From Gynurincola endophyticus (lineage in GTDB: Bacteria > Bacteroidota > Bacteroidia > Chitinophagales > Chitinophagaceae): a DNA stretch of 64,000 nt. Shown here in pieces: positions 10,528 to 20,019 of the stretch. The position numbers and the translations under genes are program-made. Below the pieces are notes generated by a model that was not told the DNA's origin, did no database searches, and worked only from the letters and a program-made list of their open reading frames with translations. The stretch's first letter is position 1. The number at the start of each line of letters is the position of its first letter. Location of the stretch: assembly GCF_003991195.1 (NCBI RefSeq), contig NZ_RCWL01000001.1, positions 806,001 to 870,000 on the forward strand, read 5' to 3'.

Positions 10528-10546
10528 AAAAACTGTAACAGTTTTT
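10528..10546 (+). terminator. Weak hairpin after sprA
   Basis: A short AAAACTG / CAGTTTT stem with a 3-nt loop and flanking A/T runs lies 20 bp after the sprA TAG. It is a plausible but weak terminator. Confidence 0.35.
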
Positions 10547-10612
10547 AAAAATAGCTGTATCGGATAAGCCTAGTATGCGATTTGTATAGATAGTTATATA
10601 AAACTATTCAAT

Positions 10613-11188
10613 ATGAAGAAATTATTGTTCGCGATCGCACTACTTATCAGCACCTCAACCTTTGCCCAACTTCAAATCGGTATTAAAGGCGGTGTAAACG
10701 CCAGTAACTTTTCAGGGAAAAACCTTGAAGGATATAAAAAAGAAGGTCTTGTAGGGTTCCACGTTGGTGGATATTTAGATATACCTGTAGCGGGAATATT
10801 TTCTGTGAAACCAGAGGTTTTATGGTCAACGCAAGGTGCAAAATTAGAAGATGCTACAGGCGGTAAAACAGATTATAAATTGAACTACGTAAACGTTCCT
10901 GTGTTAGCTAAATTTGACTTAGGAGGTGCTTATGTTGAATTTGGTCCTCAATTTGGATTTAAAGCCAGCGAAAATATCGGAAATTCTACTATTAATGATT
11001 TTGCAAAAGGACTCGATTTATCCGGAGCAGTTGGTCTTGGATTTAATTCAGGAAGAGGGTTTGGTATTGCGGCCAGATATTTTGCAGGATTATCTAAAGT
11101 AAGTGATTATGAATTTGGTAATACAAAACCTGATTACAAAAACAGTGTTTTTCAGCTGAGTTTAACGTATAATTTCTTGAACAACTAG
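10613..11188 (+). CDS. Small outer-membrane beta-barrel protein (porin family, OMP_b-brl_2 type)
   Basis: 191 residues with a clear signal peptide (MKKLLFAIALLISTSTFAQ). The mature protein begins QLQIGIKGGVNASNF, the hallmark opening of Bacteroidota eight-stranded barrel proteins annotated as porin family or PorT-like. Alternating hydrophobic strands follow (FHVGGYLDIP, FSVKPEVLWS, YVNVPVLAKFDL), and the last strand ends in LSLTYNFLNN. It is probably an outer-membrane structural protein; no substrate can be inferred. It is transcribed alone after sprA and ends at a perfect terminator. Confidence 0.85.
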   Translation: MKKLLFAIALLISTSTFAQLQIGIKGGVNASNFSGKNLEGYKKEGLVGFHVGGYLDIPVAGIFSVKPEVLWSTQGAKLEDATGGKTDYKLNYVNVPVLAKFDLGGAYVEFGPQFGFKASENIGNSTINDFAKGLDLSGAVGLGFNSGRGFGIAARYFAGLSKVSDYEFGNTKPDYKNSVFQLSLTYNFLNN

Positions 11189-11234
11189 TGCATAACAACT
11201 GAAATTGTTTTCAACTTATATTGTAAACAGTTTT

Positions 11235-11277
11235 AAACGAAGAGGCGATTTACTGAATGTAAATCGCCTCTTCGTTT
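11235..11277. terminator. Perfect bidirectional terminator between convergent genes
   Basis: 18-bp perfect stem (AAACGAAGAGGCGATTTA and its complement) with a 7-nt loop, between the convergent genes ending at 11188 and 11318. Flanking A/T runs allow use in both directions. Confidence 0.9.
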
Positions 11278-11317
11278 TGTAAGTATTATCCGGTACAATG
11301 TTTTTAATAAAATTCTA

Positions 11318-11776
11318 TTATAATTCTTTATTAGCTATTTCAAAGAGTACAATGTAACCGCAGAGCTGTTTCTTTTTCTTATGTACCTGTACTGCTCTAA
11401 GCATGTGTTTTTCTGTGAATTTAGGAATAAACTCTATTTCAATAATATTCGGATCAGATAGCAAAGGTTGCTTTTTGGTATAGGCGACTTGCTTTTCATC
11501 AAAATCGAAAATTCTTGTTTCTAATAATCTGCTATCAGGTTGTGCGATGAAGATGTATTTATAAATTTTCTGGTTACTTAACTCTGCAATAACCGGTATT
11601 TCATATTCACTTTCCATCGGAACCAATGCTTCTCTGTAAATGGTATAACCTTGTTCTTTTGCATTGTCTTTTACACTATCAATTTGATGTTGAATAAGAC
11701 GGGAATCACAAGGTATTTGTTGTGCGGATGCATCCAGCAGGGTAAAGAGCGTTATAAAACAGAAAATATATTTCAT
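11318..11776 (-). CDS. Small secreted protein of unknown function
   Basis: 152 residues with a signal peptide (MKYIFCFITLFTLLDASAQ). The mature part contains QIDSVKDNAKEQGYTIYREA and a mixed alpha/beta pattern. I recognise no family. It begins 5 bp after the SDR gene stop and is the last gene of a reverse-strand run (DUF4105, hydrolase, SDR, this gene), so co-transcription is likely. It is probably periplasmic or envelope-associated. Confidence 0.7.
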   Translation of the reverse strand: MKYIFCFITLFTLLDASAQQIPCDSRLIQHQIDSVKDNAKEQGYTIYREALVPMESEYEIPVIAELSNQKIYKYIFIAQPDSRLLETRIFDFDEKQVAYTKKQPLLSDPNIIEIEFIPKFTEKHMLRAVQVHKKKKQLCGYIVLFEIANKEL

Positions 11777-11781
11777 AGGGA

Positions 11782-12543
11782 TTAGCTTTTTATAAAAGAA
11801 ACGGCAGTTGCCTGAGCTGTTGGCATAATTACCAGATCATTAATACATACATGTAACGGCTGGCTGGCTACAAACAAAACAGTATTGGCAATGTCATCAG
11901 CAATCAGCGGTTCAAAACCTTTGTATACTGCTTCTGCTTTTTGCTGGTCGCCCTTAAATCTTACGGTAGAAAACTCTGTGTTGGCTGCACCTGGGTGTAT
12001 AGCTGTTACTTTTATCCGGTGTGGTAAAAGGTCAATCCGCATTGCTTTAGAGATGGCATCTACCGCGAATTTAGTGGCATTATATACGTTACCGTTTTCA
12101 TACACTTCTTTTGCTGCGATGGAGCCCAGATTGAATATATGCGGGGCCGTACTTTCTTTTAAAAGGGGTAAGCAGGCTCTGGTCATGTATAACAAACCTT
12201 TCAGGTTCGTATCAATCATGGTGTCCCAGTCATCCATGTCGGCAGTATCAAAAGGGTCTCTGCCCAGAGCGAGTCCGGCATTGTTAACTAAAATATCTAT
12301 GTGTTTGAATGTATCCGGCAAACCGGCTATAGCATTAAAACAGGCGTCTTTATTTCTAACATCAAACGTTAAAGTGTGTACTTCAACATTGAACTCTCCG
12401 GTAATTTGTTCACTGATTTCTTTTAACCTGTCGGCTCTTCTTCCGGTAAGAATTAACTTATACTTTTCCTTCGCAAAAAGAAGTGAGATTGCTTTGCCAA
12501 ATCCGGCAGTAGCACCGGTGATCAATATGGTTTTAGAGGTCAT
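11782..12543 (-). CDS. Short-chain dehydrogenase/reductase (YdfG/SDR family)
   Basis: 253 residues, typical of classical SDRs. The Rossmann nucleotide motif TGATAGFGKAIS (about 9-20) is of the NADP-preferring type, with the following GRRADRL supplying a basic residue for the phosphate. NNAG is present at about 89-92, the catalytic serine lies in LGSIAAKE and the catalytic YNATK is at about 155-159. The protein resembles NADP-dependent 3-hydroxy acid dehydrogenases such as YdfG, but the substrate is inference. It sits in a tight run with a hydrolase 3 bp upstream. Confidence 0.9.
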   Translation of the reverse strand: MTSKTILITGATAGFGKAISLLFAKEKYKLILTGRRADRLKEISEQITGEFNVEVHTLTFDVRNKDACFNAIAGLPDTFKHIDILVNNAGLALGRDPFDTADMDDWDTMIDTNLKGLLYMTRACLPLLKESTAPHIFNLGSIAAKEVYENGNVYNATKFAVDAISKAMRIDLLPHRIKVTAIHPGAANTEFSTVRFKGDQQKAEAVYKGFEPLIADDIANTVLFVASQPLHVCINDLVIMPTAQATAVSFIKS

Positions 12544-12546
12544 TTT

Positions 12547-13347
12547 CTATCTATATATGTAAAATAAAAATTCTTTTACGGCATTCAATACTCTTTCCGG
12601 TTCTTCAATCATGCCCATATGGCCTGAATTGTTGAGTATATTTACAAAGCTGATATTAGGTAAATATACCTGTTGAAGAGTGTCGTCGTATTTTACAGCC
12701 TGGTCGTGTTTGCCAATAATCCAAAGAACAGGGAGAGCGGTTGATTTAAGTAAAGCCGTATGGTCTTCGCGCCGAATCATAGCTCTGGTATAAGCTATTA
12801 ATACTTCTGGTGCGGTATACTGATTTGCTTCTATATGCTCCTGAATAGCCGTTGATAAATTTTCCTGAGACTGAGTAGAAAACAAATTTGGAGTCGTTGT
12901 TTTGATGAACAGTTCGTTTCCATATTTCTCTATAAACTCAATATTTTTTTCGCGTGCTTCGATTTTTTCTTCACTATCAGCAAATGCTGTTGAGTGTATC
13001 AATCCGAATGCTAAAATATTATCAGGATGTTGTGCTACCAATGAGAGGGTAATGTATCCGCCCATGCTATGACCTAAAACAGTAACCGGTTGCTGAATAA
13101 TTTCTTCAATAAAATCATTGATGAGGCTGGCATAATCGGTTAAGTTCCAGAGGGCTGTTTTTTCATTAAAACCAGAACCATTAATACCGGGTAGCTGAAT
13201 GATATAAACTTTATAATGACTTTTCAGTAAATGTTGTAAATCATTAAAAACATTACCATTTTCTCCGAACCCATGTATAAAGAGTACGGGATGTCCTTTA
13301 CCTTCTACGGTGTATTGCAAGTTTACTTGTGGGTGTATATATTCCAT
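12547..13347 (-). CDS. Alpha/beta hydrolase
   Basis: 266 residues, single-domain alpha/beta hydrolase. The oxyanion HGFGENG is near residues 25-31. The nucleophile elbow GHSMGG (Ser at about 96), the acid in GKHDQAV (about 213-219) and the histidine in NSGHMGMIEEPE complete the triad. It is cytosolic (no signal peptide). Such enzymes cleave esters, lactones or C-C bonds; nothing here fixes the substrate. It ends in TAG and lies 3 bp before the SDR gene and 6 bp after the DUF4105 gene, so the three are probably one operon. Confidence 0.9.
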   Translation of the reverse strand: MEYIHPQVNLQYTVEGKGHPVLFIHGFGENGNVFNDLQHLLKSHYKVYIIQLPGINGSGFNEKTALWNLTDYASLINDFIEEIIQQPVTVLGHSMGGYITLSLVAQHPDNILAFGLIHSTAFADSEEKIEAREKNIEFIEKYGNELFIKTTTPNLFSTQSQENLSTAIQEHIEANQYTAPEVLIAYTRAMIRREDHTALLKSTALPVLWIIGKHDQAVKYDDTLQQVYLPNISFVNILNNSGHMGMIEEPERVLNAVKEFLFYIYR

Positions 13348-13353
13348 AACAAT

Positions 13354-14529
13354 TTATTTCAGTTGTCGATGATGAATAGTGCGGCTGATATAGTAACTAC
13401 TTGCAACAATGAGACCTAAAATAGGAATAACTGCGGTATTAAAGTTTTGTGGAATAAACCACCAAAAAATGCCGGTGAAGATGGCAATAATCATCGTAAT
13501 TCGGAAATAAGTTGCTACCCATTTCTTTGAGCTGAATATGAAGAAGCTGATAATGAGGTGAGTAGGTATAGCCCACAGTAAATTATAATTATTCTCACAA
13601 ACTTCATCTACACGGATAATCCACAAAATGCTGAGAACAACGCCCAAAGCACCTAACACAAAGTACAATACAAAATTGATCAGTTTGAGTAATAAGGAAA
13701 CCCATCTCAGTTGTACGAAACTCAGGCATACATACAACATCAGTAAAACACTGAAAACAATAGAAGGAGTCAGTGAGGTTTCTTCAAAAAGAGTAGTATC
13801 TGCGGGCAGTAACTGATTGGTTTCTTTTACCAGCGGCTGATTACCGATTTTGGCTTTTGCAAAACTGTTCATCAGATTTTTAGGTAAAAAGCGAAAGCCA
13901 ATACTATCTACTTTCGTATCAATTTTACTGGAAAGAATCAGGTCTATTCCAAACTTCATCCAATCCTGGTAGCCTTCATCGAGATATTCATGCAGTAATT
14001 GTCTGTAGGTAGGTATTTTTTCCGGTAATGCGTTGGAAATAGATACATTCTTACCGATGATGTTGAAAATAGCATCATCAGATTTGGTAGTACAGTTGTT
14101 CTTTGTAAAATGATATTGGTAAACGCGGTTTTCGGGAAGGTCATTTCGCGTTAATGCATCTAAAATAGTGTGTGATTGTTCACAACTCAGATTGAGCACC
14201 TGTTCGGTTACTCCTCTGCTAAAATATTGGTATTCTCTTAGAAAGTATACCATGTCGTAAGAACTAAGCTCATAGTTCATGATTCCCTGAACAAACTTCC
14301 AGTAGAATAAAGGGTCAGAGTCATCGAATGTACCGTAATTGAAAACTCTGTCTAAGTTGATAGCAGGGTCTTTTACACGGATAGCAGTATGCCCGAATGC
14401 CGAATAAGCATCAGTACCTTGTGTGCAGGTCAATAAGCTAATCTGTAAACGGCAAGAGTCGATCTGTGCGCTTACAGGAAAAAAGAAAAAACAAGTGAAT
14501 AAAGATATGAGTAAAGTTAATTTTTTCAT
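13354..14529 (-). CDS. DUF4105 membrane protein
   Basis: 391 residues. After a signal peptide (LLISLFTCFFFFPVSAQ), the DUF4105 domain begins SCRLQISLLTCTQGTDAYSAFGHTAIRVKDP, with the conserved GH motif, an NYGTFD segment, and a later YHFTKNNCTTK with conserved His/Asn/Cys. This arrangement is reminiscent of NlpC/P60-like cysteine hydrolases. The C-terminal third contains about five hydrophobic segments (for example FSVLLMLYVCLSFV and NFVLYFVLGALGVVLSIL). It is anchored in the inner membrane with the domain outside. The enzymatic activity is unknown. Confidence 0.85.
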   Translation of the reverse strand: MKKLTLLISLFTCFFFFPVSAQIDSCRLQISLLTCTQGTDAYSAFGHTAIRVKDPAINLDRVFNYGTFDDSDPLFYWKFVQGIMNYELSSYDMVYFLREYQYFSRGVTEQVLNLSCEQSHTILDALTRNDLPENRVYQYHFTKNNCTTKSDDAIFNIIGKNVSISNALPEKIPTYRQLLHEYLDEGYQDWMKFGIDLILSSKIDTKVDSIGFRFLPKNLMNSFAKAKIGNQPLVKETNQLLPADTTLFEETSLTPSIVFSVLLMLYVCLSFVQLRWVSLLLKLINFVLYFVLGALGVVLSILWIIRVDEVCENNYNLLWAIPTHLIISFFIFSSKKWVATYFRITMIIAIFTGIFWWFIPQNFNTAVIPILGLIVASSYYISRTIHHRQLK

Positions 14530-14563
14530 TCTTTGAGTACTGGTAAAAGCTAAACTACAAAAA

Positions 14564-14593
14564 AAAGCGTATCTATCAGAGAAGATACGCTTT
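14564..14593 (-). terminator. Terminator downstream of guaB
   Basis: 11-bp stem AAAGCGTATCT / AGATACGCTTT with an 8-nt loop and A/T runs on both sides, 21 bp past the guaB stop. Confidence 0.8.
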
Positions 14594-14613
14594 ATAATTA
14601 TCTGAATTGTTTG

Positions 14614-16110
14614 TTATCTCGAATAGTTAGGAGCTTCTTTGGTAATCTCAACATCGTGTGCATGAGACTCTTTCATTCCAGCGTTGGTAATTTTAACAAA
14701 TTGAGCATTTTGCAGTGCTTTAATATCTTTAGCACCTACATAACCCATACCTGCCCTTAGTCCGCCAACATACTGATAAATTACTTCACTCACGCTTCCT
14801 TTGTAAGCGATTCTACCTTCGATTCCTTCCGGTACGAATTTCTTCACATCATCTTCTACATCCTGGAAATATCTATCGCCACTACCTTTACTCATTGCGC
14901 CGATAGAACCCATTCCCCGGTATTGTTTGAATTTTCTGCCTTCGTAAATAATGGTTTCGCCGGGAGATTCTTCTGTTCCTGCGAAAACACTACCCATCAT
15001 AACAACATTGGCACCGGCTGCTAATGCTTTTACCATATCGCCTGTATAACGGATACCTCCATCTGCGATAACAGGAATCCCTTTTTTAGACAATACTCCG
15101 GAAGCCTCCATGATTGCTGTTATTTGCGGCATACCAGCTCCGGCAACAATACGTGTAGTACAGATAGAACCGGGTCCGATTCCTACTTTCACTGCATCTG
15201 CCCCGGCTTCTGCTAAGGCTAAGGCACCTGCGGCAGTACCTACATTACCAGCTATTACTTGTAATTTTTTGAAATTTTTCTTCACGCTCTTCAGTGCATC
15301 GAGTACACCCTTGCTATGTCCGTGTGCGGAATCCAGACAAACAACGTCTACACCAAATTCCTGTAATGCAGCAGCACGATCCATTAAGTCAGAAGTGATG
15401 CCTAAAGCTGCACCTACCAATAAACGGCCATAATTATCTTTTACAGCATTCGGGAAACTTTCCAGTTGAAGAATATCTCTATAGGTAATTAATCCTTTTA
15501 AGATACCATCTTTTGAAACAACGGGCAGTTTCTCGATTTTGTGTTTTTGTAGAATTTTTTCAGCCTTTTTTAAGTCAGTGCCTTCTGCTGCTACAATCAG
15601 GTTGTGCGACATAATTTCACTTACTTTTCTTTTAGGACTGTTTTCAAACCTTAAATCTCTGTTTGTAAGAATTCCTACTAATTTATTATTAGTATCTACG
15701 ATTGGAATACCGCCGATTCTATTGGTTTTCATTACTGCCAGCGCATCACCAATGGTAGCGTCTTGTGTAAGAGTGATGGGATCTATAATCAAACCCGCCT
15801 CGCTTCTTTTTACCTTTCTTACCTGGTTTGCTTGCTGTTCAATACTCATGTTTTTATGAAGTATACCTATACCGCCCTGGCGTGCCAATGCGATAGCAAG
15901 GTTTGCTTCAGTAACAGTATCCATTGCCGAAGATAACAATGGAGTATTCAATGTAATACTCTTGGTTAATTTACTGCGAATGTCAGTATCACGGGGTAAA
16001 ACTTGAGAGTAGGCAGGAACTAACAATACATCATCGAATGTTAAGCCTTCTCCAAAAAACTTGTCTTTACCGGGAAGAGTAGATTGCGAAGTTTTAATTC
16101 TAGTTGCCAT
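14614..16110 (-). CDS. guaB: IMP dehydrogenase
   Basis: 498 residues from the ATG at 16110. A longer frame starting at 16182 exists but would add 24 unrelated residues. The chosen start lies four bases after a TATCTTTG -7 box, so the mRNA is nearly leaderless. The enzyme converts IMP to XMP, committing it to GMP synthesis. Features: TIM barrel with the catalytic loop GPGSICTTR (Cys about 310), the phosphate-binding DGGIRYTGD, the flap segment [17 protein letters not shown], and an inserted pair of CBS domains (about 95-205) including [12 protein letters not shown]. All catalytic elements are present. Confidence 0.97.
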   Translation of the reverse strand: MATRIKTSQSTLPGKDKFFGEGLTFDDVLLVPAYSQVLPRDTDIRSKLTKSITLNTPLLSSAMDTVTEANLAIALARQGGIGILHKNMSIEQQANQVRKVKRSEAGLIIDPITLTQDATIGDALAVMKTNRIGGIPIVDTNNKLVGILTNRDLRFENSPKRKVSEIMSHNLIVAAEGTDLKKAEKILQKHKIEKLPVVSKDGILKGLITYRDILQLESFPNAVKDNYGRLLVGAALGITSDLMDRAAALQEFGVDVVCLDSAHGHSKGVLDALKSVKKNFKKLQVIAGNVGTAAGALALAEAGADAVKVGIGPGSICTTRIVAGAGMPQITAIMEASGVLSKKGIPVIADGGIRYTGDMVKALAAGANVVMMGSVFAGTEESPGETIIYEGRKFKQYRGMGSIGAMSKGSGDRYFQDVEDDVKKFVPEGIEGRIAYKGSVSEVIYQYVGGLRAGMGYVGAKDIKALQNAQFVKITNAGMKESHAHDVEITKEAPNYSR

Positions 16111-16113
16111 GTG

Positions 16114-16147
16114 CAAAGATAGGCATGCAATTAAATACCTTCCAAAA
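16114..16147 (-). promoter_or_regulatory. Strong Bacteroidota-type promoter of guaB
   Basis: On the reverse strand, TTTTG (16147-16143) and TATCTTTG (16121-16114) are separated by 21 bp, matching the TTTG-N19-21-TAnnTTTG sigma-A consensus. The guaB ATG follows after 3 bp, implying a leaderless or nearly leaderless transcript. Confidence 0.75.
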
Positions 16148-16171
16148 TTAATTTTCAAATTTCTTATTTTC

Positions 16172-17299
16172 TTAACGTTCACTGCTGATATCGCTTACCA
16201 AACTCTTGTTCAGGCAATAATATCTGCCTGGTAAACACTGGATATAGTTGTTCATCTCGAGTAATAACAGCCTATGCGTTAAATCAGCCATTGAAACCGG
16301 TACTCTCTGTAGCAGGTCATCGAAATGTAAAAAACGTTGAACAGTCAAAAAATGTACAATTTCCTGTTCTTCTTTTGACAAGTGTGATAGTGAAATAAGA
16401 GGAATAACAGGAATACTTCCTGCAGCGGGCAGATAATGCTGAATTTGTTTCGGATGAGAAAGTATATCTGCCTGATGATTGACTATCAGTTGATTGGAGC
16501 CACTACTTTTGACATCAATTCATCTACCCGGCACGGCCAGTACATCTCTGTTATATTGTGCTGCAAAAGCGGCGGTACGGAGGCTACCTCCTTTTTCTCC
16601 ACTTTCAATAACAACCAATAACTTGCACCAGCCGGCAATAATGCGATTGCGCGCTGAAAAATGATGCTTTTCAATTTTTACAGAGGGGGTATATTCTGAA
16701 ACAATAGCACCACCTTCTGCTATAATCTTGTCGGCTAATCCACGATGAACGGCAGGGTACATGTATTTGAAACCGTGCGCCAGGATCGCAATAGTCGGTA
16801 TTTTCAGGTTTATTGCATGCTGATGGGCTGTGGCATCGATACCGATCGCTAATCCTGAAATGATATATATCGGGTAACCTTTCGAATAATTCAGTAATTG
16901 TTGAGTTGAAATAGTACCATAATCGCTGGGAGTGCGTGTACCGACAATACCGATTCCCATCGATTCAGAAGCCGGTAAACAACCTCTTACAAATAATACA
17001 ATTGGAGCATCAGGACATTCTTTTAGCAAAACCGGATATGCGGTTGAATGAAAAGACAATATTTCTGCGTGCAGGCTTTCTAATGTTTTTAATTCATCGT
17101 CAATTTCTTTTCAATTGTTGAAATTGATCAGATCAACGAGTAACCGTCTTTTAGCAAAAGGAGATTGTTTTAATGATTTGATCTCCTCAAAGACCGCTTG
17201 TGCGGATCCATACTCTTCCAGCAATATTCTTTTAGTAATATTGCCGATCCCTTTTACACGTTGTAATGCCAGTAAATGTTTTAACTCGTTCTGCATCAT
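16172..17299 (-). CDS. dprA: DNA processing protein DprA with two in-frame UGA codons
   Basis: One continuous 376-codon frame with TGA at codon 63 (17113-17111) and codon 260 (16522-16520), and TAA only at the end. Length and domain order match intact DprA: N-terminal helix-hairpin-helix ([19 protein letters not shown]), Rossmann-like domain with [37 protein letters not shown] and ESGEKGGSL, then the DprA winged helix ([20 protein letters not shown]). DprA binds incoming single-stranded DNA and loads RecA during natural transformation. The first TGA lies in N-[UGA]-KEIDDEL, before the Rossmann domain; the second follows AVPGR. Both flanks stay in frame with conserved motifs, so read-through or recoding is more likely than decay. 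It sits 32 bp after the OmpA-family gene. Confidence 0.85.
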
Positions 17300-17331
17300 A
17301 TCTAATTATACGTATGCAGTACGTGTTCGGA

Positions 17332-19233
17332 TTAAAGCTGAATAATTTTTACACTGGTTCTGCGGTTGAGCGCTCTGTTTTCCTCCGTATCATTTGGTGC
17401 AATCGGAGCAGATTCTCCATAACCTTTATAAATAAGCCTGTCTTTGGAGATACCTTTTGACAGTAAGAAATTGACTACCGAAGCTGCTCTTTTTTCAGAT
17501 AAAATCTTGTTGGCATTTTCGCTACCAACGTTATCTGTATGACCACTGATTTCCACTCTGAGTGTATTGTTGTCTTTAAGTAGTGCATACAATGTTTCAA
17601 GTTCAACAGTTGACGCCGGTAATAATTCATACTCATTAGAAGCGAAGAAGATATTCTTTAAATGGATAGTCGCATTTACCCGTAAAGGTTGTAATGGAAT
17701 ATTTTTAATATGCTCAACCGAAGAAATTTCTTCTTTTAAACTGTAGTTATCTGAATAGAACAAATATCCTTTTTGTTGTACGGAAAAAGCATATTCGCGC
17801 CCTTTAGGAATGGTCATCAGGTATAAACCGCTGGCATCTGTCTGATATTCATTCAAAAGTTGATTGGTACTTAAATCATATAGCTGAACATTAGCAGCTA
17901 TTCCTTTTTTGGTAAGTGAATCATATACTTTCCCTTTTACCCAATCAGTGGTAATAGGTTGTGCGTAAGATGGAAGTTGTAAGGTATAAATGTCAAGCGA
18001 ACCTTGCCCTTCCGCACGGCTACTGGCATAATAGGCTGTTTTTCCATCGGCCTCAATAAAGAGACTACCTTCATTTTCGATAGTATTGATCGGGTAGCCC
18101 AGGTTTTTAGGAGTACTCCATTTGTTAACTTCTTTCCTTGTATAGAATATATCATCTCCTCCATATCCGGCATGTCCATTAGAGGTGAAGTACAATGTCA
18201 TGTTATCTGCGTGAATGAAAGGACAGCTTTCATCACCGGCTGTGTTTACGATTGGTCCGAGGTTCTGTGGTTTACCGAATTTTTTCCCGTCAAACACAGA
18301 CACATATATATCCGAACCGCCGAATCCTCCGGGTCGGTTACTGGAAAAGTAAAGGTGTTTTTTATCGGGCGAGAGGGATGGGGCAGATTCCCAATGCTCG
18401 GTATTGATCTCGGGGCCGAGGTTATAGGGAATGGTCCATTCATCGTTTTCTCTGAAAGAAATATACAGATCACAGGAACCATATCCGTTTCTGAAATTAC
18501 AACCTGTAAATATCAGCCATTCTCCGTCTTGCGAGATATTTGATGCCCCCTCATTATTGCCTGAGTTAATTTTACCGGGTAAAGGTTCGGCTTTCGTCCA
18601 TTCATTTCCTTCTAATTTCGATACAAAAAAATCTTCCTGGTAATGATTTACGAGTCTGGTAAATACCAACTCTTTTCTATCGATGGTGAGTGAGGGAAAG
18701 TATTCGGGATAAGGTGAATTGATAGCAGTACTCATCGGAGAGAGTTGAAAAGCTGAATGAGGTGGATTTTGTTCTTCAAACTCAACTGCAAATGCATAAT
18801 TTTTTTTTCGTTGCTGAGCCTGTTTTTGCAGTTGTGCATTTTTAGGCCCGAACTGTTGAATTGTATCGATACAGCTCAGCGCTTCCTTAAAACGTCCTAA
18901 ACCGGCCAGTGCAATAGAGTAGGGTACACGATATTCATGAAAGTAGTTAGCGTCGATCGGACGGGCGATTTCATAAAACCTGATTGCCTCTGTGTAGTTT
19001 TTTAGCTCAAGGTGAAGTCCGCCTAACGAAAGATAAGCATCCATAAAACCCGGATCGGTTTTAAGTGCCTGCATCAGCAGATTTATAGCTTCTTTGAAGT
19101 TTTCGCTTTGCGCTTTCGTCATCGCCTGTTCATAGAAGTTAGCCCCCTTTTTACTGATTTTTGAAGGATCGTATTGGGAGAAAACGGCTGTACACGTTAA
19201 CAACAAACTAAGAAAAAGGCTGAAAAATCGCAT
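17332..19233 (-). CDS. OmpA-family protein with TPR and PD40 repeats
   Basis: 633 residues with a signal peptide (MRFFSLFLSLLLTCTAVFS). Order of domains: TPR repeats (about 30-150, for example AINLLMQALKTDPGFMDAYL and EAIRFYEIARPIDANY), WD40-like PD40 beta-propeller repeats (SLSPDKKHLYFSSNRPGG, then further FTSNGHAGYGG-type blades), a carboxypeptidase-regulatory or CNA-like domain (VKGKVYDSLTKKGIAANVQL), and a C-terminal OmpA domain with the peptidoglycan-binding signature SGHTDNVGSENANKILSEKR. This architecture matches PorE-like proteins tied to the type IX secretion system, but the same layout occurs in many paralogues. It is probably outer-membrane or periplasmic and bound to peptidoglycan. 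Confidence 0.9.
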   Translation of the reverse strand: MRFFSLFLSLLLTCTAVFSQYDPSKISKKGANFYEQAMTKAQSENFKEAINLLMQALKTDPGFMDAYLSLGGLHLELKNYTEAIRFYEIARPIDANYFHEYRVPYSIALAGLGRFKEALSCIDTIQQFGPKNAQLQKQAQQRKKNYAFAVEFEEQNPPHSAFQLSPMSTAINSPYPEYFPSLTIDRKELVFTRLVNHYQEDFFVSKLEGNEWTKAEPLPGKINSGNNEGASNISQDGEWLIFTGCNFRNGYGSCDLYISFRENDEWTIPYNLGPEINTEHWESAPSLSPDKKHLYFSSNRPGGFGGSDIYVSVFDGKKFGKPQNLGPIVNTAGDESCPFIHADNMTLYFTSNGHAGYGGDDIFYTRKEVNKWSTPKNLGYPINTIENEGSLFIEADGKTAYYASSRAEGQGSLDIYTLQLPSYAQPITTDWVKGKVYDSLTKKGIAANVQLYDLSTNQLLNEYQTDASGLYLMTIPKGREYAFSVQQKGYLFYSDNYSLKEEISSVEHIKNIPLQPLRVNATIHLKNIFFASNEYELLPASTVELETLYALLKDNNTLRVEISGHTDNVGSENANKILSEKRAASVVNFLLSKGISKDRLIYKGYGESAPIAPNDTEENRALNRRTSVKIIQL

Positions 19234-19308
19234 AATATCTATGTTATTTCTATATACTAAAATAACGTAAATACCTGGCGAAAAGGTATTTGTAAGTGTA
19301 AAAAAACT

Positions 19309-19932
19309 TTAAGGAACGTTAATATATTTATGTGTCTGAACTGATAGCGTCCACTTAGGGTTTTCTTTTATGTAATCAATAATCAGCGGAAGAACAGTAG
19401 TTCTTTTATCCCATTCCGGTTGAAGGTATAATTTGCAGTGACTGCCCACCTTTTCAGCGTGTTGTTCAGCCCAGGCAAAATCTGATTTATTGAAAATAAC
19501 CACTTTGAGTTCATTGGCGAGCGGGAGGTTTTCCTCCAATGGGAACTTGAATTTTTTGGGCGAAAGGCAGATCCAGTCAAGATGTCCGGAAACAGGGTGT
19601 GCGCCGGACGTTTCAATATTGATATTAAATCCTGCAGCTTTAAGTGCGTAGGTAAGGGCCTGAAGATTGTGCATACAGGGTTCGCCCCCGGTGATTACTG
19701 CTAGTCTGCCGGGAAAACTACTGGCTGTTTCAACGATTTGTTCTACAGTATACTGTGGGTGTTTAGAGGCATCCCATGAGTCTTTAACATCGCACCATAC
19801 ACAACCCACGTCACAGCCCCCCAGTCTGATAAAATAGGCAGCCTGCCCTTCATAATAGCCTTCGCCCTGGATCGTATAAAAAGCTTCCATAACGGGATAG
19901 GTAAGTGCTGTAAGTGTATTGCTTTGACTCAT
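19309..19932 (-). CDS. queE: 7-carboxy-7-deazaguanine synthase (radical SAM)
   Basis: 207 residues. QueE converts 6-carboxytetrahydropterin to 7-carboxy-7-deazaguanine in queuosine/preQ0 synthesis. The radical-SAM cluster motif is CDVGCVWC (CxxxCxxC, about residues 34-41). The substrate loop FYTIQGEGYYEGQAAYFIRL precedes it and the SAM-binding TGGEP follows at about 80-84. Length and motif order fit the compact QueE class. A hairpin separates it from folD upstream; no queC or queD is adjacent. Confidence 0.93.
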   Translation of the reverse strand: MSQSNTLTALTYPVMEAFYTIQGEGYYEGQAAYFIRLGGCDVGCVWCDVKDSWDASKHPQYTVEQIVETASSFPGRLAVITGGEPCMHNLQALTYALKAAGFNINIETSGAHPVSGHLDWICLSPKKFKFPLEENLPLANELKVVIFNKSDFAWAEQHAEKVGSHCKLYLQPEWDKRTTVLPLIIDYIKENPKWTLSVQTHKYINVP

Positions 19933-19965
19933 GATGCAAAGGTCGTAAATCGGGATGAAAAAATG

Positions 19966-19996
19966 AAAAGACCCCCACTGTGTGAAGAGGTCTTTT
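19966..19996 (-). terminator. Hairpin between folD and queE
   Basis: AAAAGACC / GGTCTTTT stem with a 15-nt loop, 24 bp beyond the folD stop; the reverse strand has a T-rich 3' side. Moderate strength. Confidence 0.55.
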
Positions 19997-20019
19997 GCAA
20001 TCTGTTGGATATAATCGAA

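Noticed and set aside
16520-17059. A truncated DprA
   Set aside because: The flanking N-terminal and winged-helix parts are in the same frame, separated only by TGA.
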